Notes under the pieces: generated by a model
Databases searched by the model: none
What the model was told of the DNA's origin: nothing
Seen by the model: the letters and a program-made list of their open reading frames with translations, nothing else
Program-made: the position numbers and the translations under genes
NCBI RefSeq assembly: GCF_020400725.1
Contig: NZ_JAINVG010000055.1
Coordinates: forward strand, 1-51,119
DNA length: 51,119 bases
Source of the DNA: Streptomyces sp. NK15101
GTDB lineage: Bacteria > Actinomycetota > Actinomycetes > Streptomycetales > Streptomycetaceae
Direction: 5' to 3'
Part shown: in pieces, positions 14,851 to 22,790 of the stretch
Layout: each line of letters starts with the position of its first letter
How positions within the stretch are numbered: position 1 is the first letter of the stretch

Positions 14851-15723
14851 ATGTCCGCATTCGCCCTGCGCGCCCGCACCGCCACCGTCGACGGACTCGA
14901 CGTCTTCTACCGGGAGGCCGGCGACCCGGCCAACCCCACCCTGGTCCTGCTGCACGGCTTCCCGTCCAGCTCGCACATGTACCGGGGGCTCATCGCCGAG
15001 CTCGCCGACGAGTACCACCTGATCGCCCCGGACCACATCGGCTTCGGCGCCTCCGCCGCGCCGGCCGTCGAGGACTTCGAGTACAGCTTCGAGAAGCTCA
15101 CCGAGATCACCCTCGGGCTCCTCGACCAGCTCGGCCTGGAGAGGTTCGCGCTCTACATCCAGGACTACGGCGCGCCGATCGGCCTGCGGATCGCCTCCCG
15201 GCACCCCGAGCGCGTCACCGCGATCGTCAGCCAGAGCGGCAACGCCTACACGGAGGGCTTCACGCCCTTCTGGGACGTGCTCTTCGCCCACGCCCGGGAC
15301 CGGGCGGCGCACGAGGCCGGCGTACGGGAGCTGCTGACCGCCGGGGCCACCCGCTGGCAGTACACCCACGGGGTGCCCGCCGACCGGCTCGACCGGATCT
15401 CCCCCGAGACCTGGACCCTGGACCAGGCCGGCCTCGACCGGCCCGGCAACAAGGAGATCCAGCTCCAGCTCTTCTGGGACTACCAGTTCAACCTGGACGG
15501 CTACCCGGCCTTCCAGGAGTACTTCCGCACCCACCGGCCGCCGCTGCTCGCGGCCTGGGGGCGCGGCGACGAGATCTTCGGGCCGGCCGGGGCCGAGGCC
15601 TTCGCCCGGGACCTGCCCGACGCCGAGATCCACCTCCTGGACGCCGGACACTTCGCCCTGGAGACGCACGGCGAGGAGATCGCCGCGCTCGTCCGCGACT
15701 TCCTCGGCCGGCACGTGAAGTGA
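14851..15723 (+). CDS. Alpha/beta hydrolase, haloalkane-dehalogenase-like
   Basis: This 290-residue enzyme has the oxyanion motif LLHGFPSSSHMY, the nucleophile elbow IQDYGAPIGLR with Asp in place of Ser, an acid in the AWGRGDEIFGP strand and the catalytic histidine in DAGHFALE. An Asp nucleophile with the sequence xQDxG is the hallmark of haloalkane dehalogenases and close relatives, including some haloacetate dehalogenases and epoxide hydrolases. The natural substrate is unknown. The start ATG 14851 has GGGGAG upstream. It is divergent from the TetR gene and under the paired operators, so expression is probably induced by a small ligand. Confidence 0.92.
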   Translation: MSAFALRARTATVDGLDVFYREAGDPANPTLVLLHGFPSSSHMYRGLIAELADEYHLIAPDHIGFGASAAPAVEDFEYSFEKLTEITLGLLDQLGLERFALYIQDYGAPIGLRIASRHPERVTAIVSQSGNAYTEGFTPFWDVLFAHARDRAAHEAGVRELLTAGATRWQYTHGVPADRLDRISPETWTLDQAGLDRPGNKEIQLQLFWDYQFNLDGYPAFQEYFRTHRPPLLAAWGRGDEIFGPAGAEAFARDLPDAEIHLLDAGHFALETHGEEIAALVRDFLGRHVK

Positions 15724-15746
15724 CGCGGCCGGGGAGGGGGACGGGG

Positions 15747-15977
15747 TCAGAGCAGTCTGCGCGCCGCCCGCCGCAGGTTGTACTCGTGGATGATCGCCTT
15801 CGCGTGGCCGTACGTCAGCTCGTGCGCCCCGCGGAGCCAGCTGAGCCGGTCCTCGAAGCGGAGGAGGGAGGGGCCCTCGTCGACGATGCGCATCCAGTCG
15901 GTGATCTCACGACCGGTACGGGCCGGGATCCGGGCCAGCAGGTTGCGGTGGGTCTCTTCGGAGAAAGTCTGGGACAT
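15747..15977 (-). CDS. DUF4287-type small protein
   Basis: This 76-residue protein contains TGREITDWMRIVDE and LRGAHELTYGHAKAIIHEYNLRRA. That matches the DUF4287 pattern in which a TGK/R-x-x-x-x-W segment is followed by a helix with HGLTHGYA. The family is widespread in actinobacteria, sometimes attached to DUF5655 domains; no function is known. It is convergent with the hydrolase, with only 23 bases between them. The start is ATG 15977. Confidence 0.82.
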   Translation of the reverse strand: MSQTFSEETHRNLLARIPARTGREITDWMRIVDEGPSLLRFEDRLSWLRGAHELTYGHAKAIIHEYNLRRAARRLL

Positions 15978-16086
15978 CGGCGCCTCCGGACGCTTCGTGC
16001 CGTGTGCTTCTCGTACTCCTTCCCGTCACCGTGCCGAAGCGTTCGCCCGTTGGCAAGGGGCCGGGCAGGGCGCGTAGGGTCGCGGG

Positions 16087-16416
16087 GTGCACGATACGAG
16101 TGAACTGACCGCCGCCGTCGAGCGGTTCGCCGACCGGCTGCGGGCCGCCCCGCAGAGCCGCCTCCGGCAGGCCGCGGCGGCCGAAGGGCTGGCCCTCGCC
16201 CGCGAGTTGGCGGTGCGCGCCCAGCGCGCCGAGGACCCGGACCGGGAGCCGAGGATCATGCCGGACGCGGGTCTGTTCACGGTGGGCGACCAACTCGCCG
16301 TCGCCGGGAACGATCTGGCCGAAGTCCTGCGAACGGCCCCGGCCGGCTCCCACGAGAAGGAGCTGGACGAGGCCGTGAGGCTGGTACGGGAGGCGGCGGA
16401 GCGCGCCGGGCTGTAG
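16087..16416 (+). CDS. Conserved hypothetical protein, probably leaderless
   Basis: A 109-residue helical, Ala/Arg/Glu-rich soluble protein that I do not recognise. It has a short non-helical middle (DREPRIMPDAGLFTVGDQLAVAG). The GTG start lacks a Shine-Dalgarno. A TAGGGT box (16075-16080) ends six bases before it, with TTGGCA at 16050-16055 as a possible -35, so transcription and translation probably begin at the same base. It is divergent from the DUF4287 gene and convergent with the next one. Confidence 0.75.
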   Translation: MHDTSELTAAVERFADRLRAAPQSRLRQAAAAEGLALARELAVRAQRAEDPDREPRIMPDAGLFTVGDQLAVAGNDLAEVLRTAPAGSHEKELDEAVRLVREAAERAGL

Positions 16417-16473
16417 AGAGGGCCGCCGGGGCCGCCGTGCGGGCCCGTGGGGCGGCCGTGGGCCCCTACAGGG

Positions 16474-17307
16474 TTACAGGGAGGCGATCACGCGGTCCGC
16501 GAGGATGTAGACGTTCTCCTCGTCCGTGTCGCCGTAGGAGAAGGTCAGGGCGAAGGCGCCCGAGACGCCCGAGCCGCCGAGCAGGACCGGGGTGCGGCCC
16601 GCGCGCAGGGCCTCGGCGAGACGCTCCGCGGTCTCGCGGTGACCGGGGGTCATGCAGAGCGTGGTGCCGTCCGCGAAGACGTACACGTCGAGGGTGCCGA
16701 GCGGGCCCGGGCGCACGTCGGTGAGCGCGGTGCGGGTGTCCGCGAGCTCCTCCAGGCGGGCCACCGTCCGCTCGTGGTCGGTGACCACGGGCGTCTGCAC
16801 CGGCACGAAGTCGGGGTGCGAGGGGTGCCGGCGGCGGGCCGCGGCCAGCTCCGCCGAGTCCTCGGGGTACTCGTCGAGGGAGTCCAGCGCCTCGGGGCCG
16901 TCGAGCGCGGCGGCCTCCGCCTCCATGGCCTCCAGGGCCATCGCCTCCAGACCCACGAAGTCGGCCTGGCGCGGCACGAAGAAGGTGCCGTCGTCGGCCT
17001 GGCCGCCCAGGCCGCCCAGCAGGGACGGGGCGTCGGCGGCGTCACGGGCCTCCTGCGCGGCCCAGAAGGCGCGCGCCTCCGCGAGCTCGCGCTCGCGCTC
17101 CTCGGCCAGCGCCTCGGCGACCGCGGCCCGTATCTCGGCGGCGGGCGAGGTGCGGGCCGCGGGGACCGTCCCGCCGTGGCCGGCGGCCAGCTCGCCCCGG
17201 AGGGCGGTGACCTCCTTGCGGAGACCGTGGACGGCGTGCAGGGCAGCAGCGCCCACGGCCGTGGCAGCGGCCGTGGTCAGCAGCAGGGCAAGAGACATGG
17301 CGCTCAC
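16474..17307 (-). CDS. Membrane-anchored conserved hypothetical protein
   Basis: This 277-residue protein has an N-terminal hydrophobic segment (~4-24, LALLLTTAAATAVGAAALHAV) that is probably an uncleaved anchor. A charged helical region follows (~55-90, possible coiled coil), then an acidic middle and a C-terminal alpha/beta domain (TLDVYVFADGTTLCMTPG ... AFALTFSYGD). GTG 17307 is chosen because GGGAG lies 7 bases upstream; ATG 17298 is also possible. I do not recognise the family. Upstream lies a 442-bp noncoding stretch containing a strong hairpin and a 100-bp tandem repeat. Confidence 0.8.
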   Translation of the reverse strand: MSAMSLALLLTTAAATAVGAAALHAVHGLRKEVTALRGELAAGHGGTVPAARTSPAAEIRAAVAEALAEERERELAEARAFWAAQEARDAADAPSLLGGLGGQADDGTFFVPRQADFVGLEAMALEAMEAEAAALDGPEALDSLDEYPEDSAELAAARRRHPSHPDFVPVQTPVVTDHERTVARLEELADTRTALTDVRPGPLGTLDVYVFADGTTLCMTPGHRETAERLAEALRAGRTPVLLGGSGVSGAFALTFSYGDTDEENVYILADRVIASL

Positions 17308-17454
17308 TGACGTACTCCCGATTCCGAGTCGATCCCCCGACTTCCTACATCAGCTTGTCCTGGGGTGGCGCTGCCTGTCAGTGCATTACGTCACGAATTG
17401 GACAGGTATTTCTGCCAGGCGTTTAGTCCCGAAACGGCTCTGACCTGGGAAAAC

Positions 17455-17493
17455 AATCTCCCCCGGGATGTAGGTCACATCCTGGGGGAGATT
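17455..17493. terminator. Very strong 17-bp hairpin
   Basis: AATCTCCCCCGGGATGT (17455-17471) pairs with ACATCCTGGGGGAGATT (17477-17493), one G-T wobble, loop AGGTC. It lies downstream of the thiolase gene in its direction of transcription, beyond the tandem repeat, and is probably its terminator. The rest of 17308-17546 shows no coding sequence and must contain the promoter of the leftward gene starting at 17307. Confidence 0.75.
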
Positions 17494-17546
17494 CGGTCAC
17501 GGCTCGGACGCGGAGCGGTTGACCCGCCAGGTCCGTGGAGAGCGGA

Positions 17547-17766
17547 GGCTCGGCTCAGTCGCTCGCTCTCGTGGTCGCACTGCGCTTCGCCACCGCTGCG
17601 GGCAGGTGCCGCCCTCGTTCCTCGGGCGACCCCTACCCTCCGCTACGGCTCGGCTCAGTCGCTCGCTCTCGTGGTCGCACTGCGCTTCGCCACCGCTGCG
17701 GGCAGGTGCCGCCCTCGTTCCTCGGGCGACCCCTACCCTCCGCTACGGCTCAGCTCAGTCGCTCGA
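17547..17766. repeat. Perfect 100-bp tandem duplication copying the thiolase 3' end
   Basis: Bases 17547-17646 and 17647-17746 are identical over 100 bp. The next ~20 bases (17747-17766) repeat the beginning of the unit with one mismatch and are themselves the last codons and stop region of the thiolase gene (stop at 17750-17752). The repeat therefore starts inside a gene end and extends into noncoding DNA. An inverted AGCGGAGG (17541-17548) / CCTCCGCT (17637-17644) flanks the first copy. Confidence 0.95.
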
Positions 17767-18970
17767 TGACCATCGCCATGCCCTGGCCGCCGCCGACGCA
17801 CATGGTCTCCAGGCCGAACTGCTTGTCGTGGAACTGGAGGCTGTTGATCAGCGTGCCGGTGATCCGGGCGCCGGTCATGCCGAAGGGGTGGCCGACGGCG
17901 ATGGCGCCGCCGTTGACGTTCACCTTGTCCAGGTCCAGGCCCAGGTCCTGGTAGGACGGGATGACCTGGGCGGCGAAGGCCTCGTTGATCTCGGCGAGGT
18001 CGATGTCGCCGATGGTCAGGCCGGCGCGCTTGAGGGCCTGCTTCGAGGCCTCGACCGGGCCGAGGCCCATGATCTCGGGGGAGAGGCCGGAGACGCCGGT
18101 GGAGACGATCCGGGCCAGCGGGGTCAGGCCGAGCTCGCGGGCCTTGGTGTCGGACATGATCACCAGCGCGGCGGCGCCGTCGTTCAGCGGGCAGCAGTTG
18201 CCGGCGGTGACCAGGCCGTCGGGACGGAAGACCGGCTTGAGGCCCTGCACGCCCTCCAGGGTGACGCCCGCGCGCGGGCCGTCGTCCGCGGAGACGACCG
18301 TGCCGTCCGGCAGCGTCACCGGGGTGATCTCGCGCTCCCAGAAGCCGTTCTTGATGGCCTGCTCGGCGAGGTTCTGCGACCGCACGCCGAACTCGTCCAT
18401 CTCCTGGCGGCTGATGCCCTTCCAGCGCGCCAGGTTCTCCGCGGTCTGGCCCATCGCGATGTACGCGTCCGGGACGAGGCCGTCCTCGCGCGGGTCGTGC
18501 CAGGTGGAGCCCTCGGAGGCGGCGACGGCGGCGGTACGGGCCTCGGCCTCGGCGAAGAGCGGGTTGTGCGTGTCCGGCAGCGAGTCCGAGTTGCCCTTCA
18601 CGAAACGGGACACCATCTCGACGCCGGCCGAGATGAAGACGTCGCCCTCGCCCGCCTTGATCGCGTGCAGCGCCATGCGGGAGGTCTGCAGCGAGGAGGA
18701 GCAGTAACGGGTGATCGTGCAGCCCGGCAGGTGGTCCATGCCCATCTGCACGGCGACGATCCGGCCCAGGTTGTTGCCCTGCTCGCCGCCGGGGAGGCCG
18801 CAGCCGAGCATCAGGTCGTCGATGTCGCGCGGGTCCAGCTCCGGCACCTTCGCCAGGGCCGCCTGGACGATGGTCGCGGTGAGGTCGTCCGGCCGCAGGT
18901 CCTTGAGGGAGCCCTTGAAGGCCCGGCCGATGGGCGAGCGGGCGGTCGAGACGATCACGGCTTCGGGCAT
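17750..18970 (-). CDS. Acetyl-CoA C-acyltransferase (thiolase family)
   Basis: This 406-residue thiolase has the acyl-enzyme Cys90 in TRYCSSSLQT, the NEAFAAQ motif, the histidine in GGAIAVGHPFGMTGAR and the second catalytic cysteine in ETMCVGGGQG. It cleaves 3-ketoacyl-CoA in beta-oxidation or condenses acetyl-CoA units; the sequence class (degradative FadA-like versus biosynthetic) is not decided here. ATG 18970 matches the conserved N-terminus MPEAVIVSTARSPIG. The gene is monocistronic: the upstream neighbour is 465 bases away and the 3' side carries the tandem repeat. Confidence 0.95.
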   Translation of the reverse strand: MPEAVIVSTARSPIGRAFKGSLKDLRPDDLTATIVQAALAKVPELDPRDIDDLMLGCGLPGGEQGNNLGRIVAVQMGMDHLPGCTITRYCSSSLQTSRMALHAIKAGEGDVFISAGVEMVSRFVKGNSDSLPDTHNPLFAEAEARTAAVAASEGSTWHDPREDGLVPDAYIAMGQTAENLARWKGISRQEMDEFGVRSQNLAEQAIKNGFWEREITPVTLPDGTVVSADDGPRAGVTLEGVQGLKPVFRPDGLVTAGNCCPLNDGAAALVIMSDTKARELGLTPLARIVSTGVSGLSPEIMGLGPVEASKQALKRAGLTIGDIDLAEINEAFAAQVIPSYQDLGLDLDKVNVNGGAIAVGHPFGMTGARITGTLINSLQFHDKQFGLETMCVGGGQGMAMVIERLS

Positions 18971-19069
18971 CACGGCTCCATGAGGGTGCGGAGTGAGCGG
19001 GCTGAAAGGGAAGTTACCCGTACGTACCGCACGGGTCACCGCTTGGACGGTGTGACGCGGACCTCTTTT

Positions 19070-19085
19070 CTAAGCGAGCGCTCAG
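19070..19085. promoter_or_regulatory. Palindromic operator candidate upstream of the thiolase
   Basis: CTAAGCGAGCGCTCAG is an inverted repeat with one mismatch (arms CTAAGCG and CGCTCAG). It lies 100 bases before the thiolase start and has the size and shape of a TetR-type operator. The regulator is not identifiable from this window. Confidence 0.4.
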
Positions 19086-19126
19086 CCACGGGACCTCCGC
19101 CCGTACGGCCGCGCCTGCCAGGCCGG

Positions 19127-19419
19127 TGCCCACCCGCCGTGTGGGCAATCGTCCCGCGGGGGCAGGGGGGTCCCCTGCTCGAGCGAAGCCGAGAGCCTGG
19201 GGGAGGGTGGGCACACGGGACGGCGCCCTTCGCGGCCGCCTCCGCGTCCCGCGCCTGGACCCGCACCACGGGTGAGCTGTGCACGGGGTGCGGGTCCAGG
19301 CCCGGGAGCCTGGGCCCGGCAAGGGCGCCGTTCCGTTGTGCCCACCCGTTCCGCCCCAGCGGAACGACCGCCCACAACGGGGTGAGCACCGCCCCCGCGG
19401 AACGACTGCCCACAACGGG
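19127..19419. repeat. Array of Streptomyces intergenic palindromic repeats
   Basis: The noncoding region between the thiolase and the SGNH hydrolase is built of inverted repeats. GTGCCCACCC (19127-19136) pairs with GGGTGGGCAC (19205-19214), around an inner stem-loop with CCCCTGCTC and GAGCCTGGGGG. GTGCCCACCCGTTCCGCC (19338-19355) is followed by GCGGAACGACCGCCCACAAC (19359-19378) and a near-identical direct copy at 19397-19419. The same words recur at 31561-31605. No gene is visible here. Confidence 0.8.
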
Positions 19420-19435
19420 CGGGGCGCCGCGTCGG

Positions 19436-20431
19436 TCAGGCCTGGGCGTCCTCCGGGGAAGGCTCCGCCGGGACCGGCAGGCGGCGCCGGCGGCGGTGCT
19501 TCAGGAGCGCCCACGGCGCACGCGCCCCCGTGACCTCCGTCCCCGCCTCCCGTACCGCCTCCGCCGCCGCCTTCGCCACCGGGAGCATGTTCTCCCGCCG
19601 CTCCGGCTCCAGCCGGTCCGTCTCCGGCCAGAGGCCCAGCGAGGCGCAGAGCGTCGGCAGGACGGCCATCGCCGCCGTCGCGTACCCCTCCGCCGAGGGG
19701 TGGAAGCTGTCGATCCCGAACATCTCGCGCGGGTTCGCCGCGAACTCGGGCCCCAGGAGGTCGCCCAGCGACACCGTCCGCCCGCCCTGCTCGACGACGA
19801 CGATCGTCTGCGCCGCCGCCAGCTGCCGGGAGGCCCGCCGCGCCAGCCAGCGCAGGGGCTGGTAGACGGGCTCGATCGTGCCCAGATCCGGGCAGGTCCC
19901 GACCACCACCTCCGCGCCCGCCGTCCGCAGCCGGCGCACGGCCGAGGCGAGCAGCCGTACCGATTCCGTCGGGGGCAGGCGGTGCGTGACGTCGTTCGCG
20001 CCGATCATGATCACGCACACGTCCGGCGGCCCGAGCGGCTGCGAGAGGAGCAGCGACACCTGGCGTTCCAGGTCGTCCGAGCGGGCCCCGGAGAGTGCCA
20101 CGTTCCGCAGGACCACCGGCCGCTCGGCGACGGCCGCGAGCCCGGAGGCGAGCAGCGCGCCCGGTGTCTGCCCCGAGCGGCGGACGCCCTGGCCCGCCGC
20201 CGTGGAATCACCCAGAAGGGCCAGCCGCAGGGGGTCCTCCGTGCCGAAGGCGCGGCCGTAGAGGCCGTCCGCCACCGGTGGCAGCGGTGCCGGTGCGCCG
20301 TAGACCGTGCGCTTGGCCAGCTGCGCCTCGGCCAGGAGGACCCCCACCGCCGCGACACCGATCAGCCCGATGCTCCCGCCGCCGTACGCCGCACCGGCTG
20401 CGATCCGCCGCGCCACCCTCGCCCTCGACAT
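19436..20431 (-). CDS. SGNH/GDSL-family hydrolase (secreted or membrane-anchored)
   Basis: This 331-residue esterase/lipase-like protein has an N-terminal hydrophobic segment (~12-38) as signal or anchor. The SGNH blocks are LALLGDSTAAGQG (catalytic Ser), the Gly in NVALSGARSDDL, MIGANDVTHR (Asn) and FGIDSFHPSAEGY (Asp, His). Its C-terminal ~60 residues are Arg- and Pro-rich. The start ATG 20431 is fixed by an ideal Shine-Dalgarno, AAGGAGGTGA, eight bases upstream. The substrate is unknown; related proteins deacylate lipids or polysaccharides of the envelope. It is divergent from the cystathionine beta-synthase gene. Confidence 0.93.
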   Translation of the reverse strand: MSRARVARRIAAGAAYGGGSIGLIGVAAVGVLLAEAQLAKRTVYGAPAPLPPVADGLYGRAFGTEDPLRLALLGDSTAAGQGVRRSGQTPGALLASGLAAVAERPVVLRNVALSGARSDDLERQVSLLLSQPLGPPDVCVIMIGANDVTHRLPPTESVRLLASAVRRLRTAGAEVVVGTCPDLGTIEPVYQPLRWLARRASRQLAAAQTIVVVEQGGRTVSLGDLLGPEFAANPREMFGIDSFHPSAEGYATAAMAVLPTLCASLGLWPETDRLEPERRENMLPVAKAAAEAVREAGTEVTGARAPWALLKHRRRRRLPVPAEPSPEDAQA

Positions 20432-20535
20432 GGGGGCCGTCACCTCCTTCAAGCCGTTCAGGGTCTAAGTGCCCCGTAACCCGCTCCGACTACGCATACG
20501 CTGGCCACACCATTACGGAGACCCCGGAGATTACG

Positions 20536-21924
20536 GTGCAATTCCACGACTCGATGATCAGCCTCGTCGGCAACACCCCGCTGGTGAAGCTCAACAACGT
20601 CACAGCGGGCATTCAGGCGACCGTTCTGGCCAAGGTCGAGTACTTCAACCCCGGAGGCTCGGTCAAGGACCGGATCGCCCTGCGCATGATCGAGGCGGCG
20701 GAGCAGAGCGGTGAGCTCAAGCCCGGCGGCACCATCGTCGAGCCCACGTCCGGCAACACCGGCGTCGGCCTGGCGATCGTGGCCCAGCAGAAGGGCTACA
20801 AGTGCATCTTCGTCTGCCCCGACAAGGTGTCGCTCGACAAGATCAACGTGCTGCGGGCCTACGGCGCCGAGGTCGTGGTCTGCCCCACGGCCGTCGACCC
20901 CGAGCACCCCGACTCGTACTACAACGTCTCGGACCGGCTCGTCCGCGAGACGCCGGGCGCCTGGAAGCCCGACCAGTACTCGAATCCCAACAACCCGCGG
21001 TCGCACTACGAGACCACCGGCCCCGAGCTCTGGGAGCAGACGGACGGGAAGATCACCCACTTCGTCGCGGGCGTCGGTACCGGCGGCACGATCTCCGGCA
21101 CCGGCAACTACCTCAAGGAGGTCAGCGGCGGGAAGGTGAAGGTCATCGGCGCGGACCCGGAGGGCTCGGTCTACTCGGGCGGTTCCGGCCGCCCGTACCT
21201 GGTCGAGGGCGTCGGCGAGGACTTCTGGCCGACGGCGTACGACCGGAACGTCACGGACCGGATCGTCGCGGTGTCCGACAAGGACTCCTTCCAGATGACC
21301 CGCCGCCTCGCCAAGGAGGAGGGCCTCCTCGTCGGCGGATCCTGCGGCATGGCCGTCGTTGCGGCCCTGGAGGTCGCCCGCGAGCTCGGCCCCGACGACG
21401 TCGTCGTCGTGCTGCTCCCGGACTCCGGCCGCGGCTACATGTCGAAGATCTTCAGCGACGAGTGGATGGCCGGCCACGGCTTCCTGGAGGACACCTCCAC
21501 CGCCACCGTCGCCGACGTCCTGCGCCACAAGGAGGGCGGCATGCCGTCCCTCGTCCACATGCACCCGGACGAGACCGTCGGCCAGGCCATCGAGGTGCTG
21601 CGCGAGTACGGCGTCTCCCAGATGCCCATCGTGAAGCCCGGCGCCGGCCACCCCGACGTCATGGCCGCCGAGGTCGTCGGCTCGGTCGTCGAGCGCGAGC
21701 TCCTCGACCACCTCTTCACCAAGAAGGCCTCCCTGGAGGACCCGCTGGAGCAGCACATGAGCGCGCCGCTGCCGCAGGTCGGCTCGGGCGAGCCGGTCGC
21801 CGACCTGATGTCCGTCCTCGGCGAGTCCGCCGACGCGGCGATCGTGCTGGTCGAGGGCAAGCCGACCGGTGTGGTGAGCCGTCAGGACCTGCTGGCCTTC
21901 CTGGCCGGCGGCGGTTCGAAGTAG
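20536..21924 (+). CDS. Cystathionine beta-synthase
   Basis: A 462-residue PLP enzyme of the beta-family that condenses serine and homocysteine to cystathionine (reverse transsulfuration). The catalytic core (~1-320) has the PLP lysine K44 in NPGGSVKDR, the substrate loop EPTSGNTGVGLA and the phosphate-binding loop GVGTGGTISGTG. The C-terminal ~130 residues form a pair of CBS domains (ATVADVLRHKEGGMPSLVH ... TGVVSRQDLLAFL), which usually bind adenosyl ligands. The CBS tail separates it from cysteine synthases. The GTG start has GGAG ~6 bases upstream; the divergent intergenic space is 104 bases. Confidence 0.94.
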   Translation: MQFHDSMISLVGNTPLVKLNNVTAGIQATVLAKVEYFNPGGSVKDRIALRMIEAAEQSGELKPGGTIVEPTSGNTGVGLAIVAQQKGYKCIFVCPDKVSLDKINVLRAYGAEVVVCPTAVDPEHPDSYYNVSDRLVRETPGAWKPDQYSNPNNPRSHYETTGPELWEQTDGKITHFVAGVGTGGTISGTGNYLKEVSGGKVKVIGADPEGSVYSGGSGRPYLVEGVGEDFWPTAYDRNVTDRIVAVSDKDSFQMTRRLAKEEGLLVGGSCGMAVVAALEVARELGPDDVVVVLLPDSGRGYMSKIFSDEWMAGHGFLEDTSTATVADVLRHKEGGMPSLVHMHPDETVGQAIEVLREYGVSQMPIVKPGAGHPDVMAAEVVGSVVERELLDHLFTKKASLEDPLEQHMSAPLPQVGSGEPVADLMSVLGESADAAIVLVEGKPTGVVSRQDLLAFLAGGGSK

Positions 21925-22098
21925 GCGGTACGCAGCAGTTCGTGCAACTGGTACGAGGGCGACACGTACCCGCAGCACCCGCTTAACACGCGTCCGGCAC
22001 ATTGGTGGTCGTCGGCGTCACGGACTTCCGGAGCGGCTCCCGGGCCTCCACAGACGCCGCGGACGCGGTGGCCGGCCCTGACCCGGACCCGTGTCCCT

Positions 22099-22202
22099 CG
22101 CGGGGACCGCCGTCGTCCCGCCCCCCGTTCCGGGGGTGCGGCGGTCCCCGCGCCAACCGCCTCGCACGACGCCGACGGGCCCCCGCTCACGCGGGGGCCC
22201 GT
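22099..22202. terminator. Two strong hairpins after cystathionine beta-synthase
   Basis: A 14-bp stem pairs 22099-22112 (CGCGGGGACCGCCG) with 22139-22152. A 12-bp stem pairs 22175-22186 (ACGGGCCCCCGC) with 22191-22202 (loop TCAC). The whole 21925-22245 interval shows no convincing gene; apart from these hairpins nothing recognisable is seen in it. Confidence 0.75.
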
Positions 22203-22245
22203 TCGCCTGCGCGGCCGGGTCCCGTCGGGGTAGCCTCCGGGGCCC

Positions 22246-22728
22246 GTGACATCCGAACGCAGAGGCGGAACACCGCTCTGGGCCAAGGTCCTGGCGGCGG
22301 TTCTGCTCGTCCCCGCCCTGACCCTTTTCGCCCTCTACGTCCTCTACGCCCTCTCGCAGGTCCGCGAGTCCGGCCGGGAGGAGGACGCCTTCGAGGCGAC
22401 CCGGGCGGATGCGGCGCGGTTCGCCGACGTCCTCGCCGCGGAGGGCGGCACGCCCTCCGAGCGGGACGTGCGGGAGGCCCTCGACCGGTCCGCGGGCGGC
22501 GGGCAGCGCCTCGGGGTGCTCGTGGAGGTGCGTCCCACGGAGCACGGCACCCGGGTCCTGGTGCGGTTCTCCCGCGTGTACGAGCGGACCGTGGTCGTCT
22601 TCGGCCCGGCCGAGGCCATGACCACCCGCTGCTTCACCGTCGAGCTCACGGAGACGGACCGGCCCCGGGTCACCGCGCACGGTCCCGGGGGGTCCTGCAC
22701 CGCCGTGGCCGCCCGCCCCTCGCCCTGA
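22246..22728 (+). CDS. Membrane-anchored conserved hypothetical protein
   Basis: This 160-residue protein has a short basic N-terminus, one transmembrane segment (~13-37, VLAAVLLVPALTLFALYVLYAL) and a soluble, probably extracytoplasmic domain. That domain has mixed beta strands and a single Cys pair candidate (TRCFTVEL, GGSCTAV). The GTG start has no clear Shine-Dalgarno; TAGCCT at 22231-22236 is placed for a leaderless or very short leader. I do not recognise a family and no partner gene is obvious. Confidence 0.75.
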   Translation: MTSERRGGTPLWAKVLAAVLLVPALTLFALYVLYALSQVRESGREEDAFEATRADAARFADVLAAEGGTPSERDVREALDRSAGGGQRLGVLVEVRPTEHGTRVLVRFSRVYERTVVVFGPAEAMTTRCFTVELTETDRPRVTAHGPGGSCTAVAARPSP

Positions 22729-22739
22729 GCCCCACCGAC

Positions 22740-22755
22740 TGCATATCCTTATGCA
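22740..22755. promoter_or_regulatory. Perfect palindrome upstream of the RpiR-type regulator
   Basis: TGCATA-TCCT-TATGCA lies 36 bases before the regulator start, followed by TTTTGTAGGTGAATAGG (22761-22777). It may be an autoregulatory site. The words TGTAG and TGAATAG also occur, in the opposite order on the complementary strand, in the hutU promoter. Confidence 0.4.
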
Positions 22756-22790
22756 ACGTCTTTTGTAGGTGAATAGGTGAAGGGGGCGGC

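Noticed and set aside
17547..17746. Tandem 100-bp units considered as a CRISPR array or attachment site
   Set aside because: The units are contiguous with no unique spacers, there are only two copies, and no cas, integrase or tRNA-end duplication is near.
21925..22245. A small gene or tRNA in the 321-bp gap after cystathionine beta-synthase
   Set aside because: No tRNA folding or ribosome-binding site was found; the region is explained by two strong hairpins.
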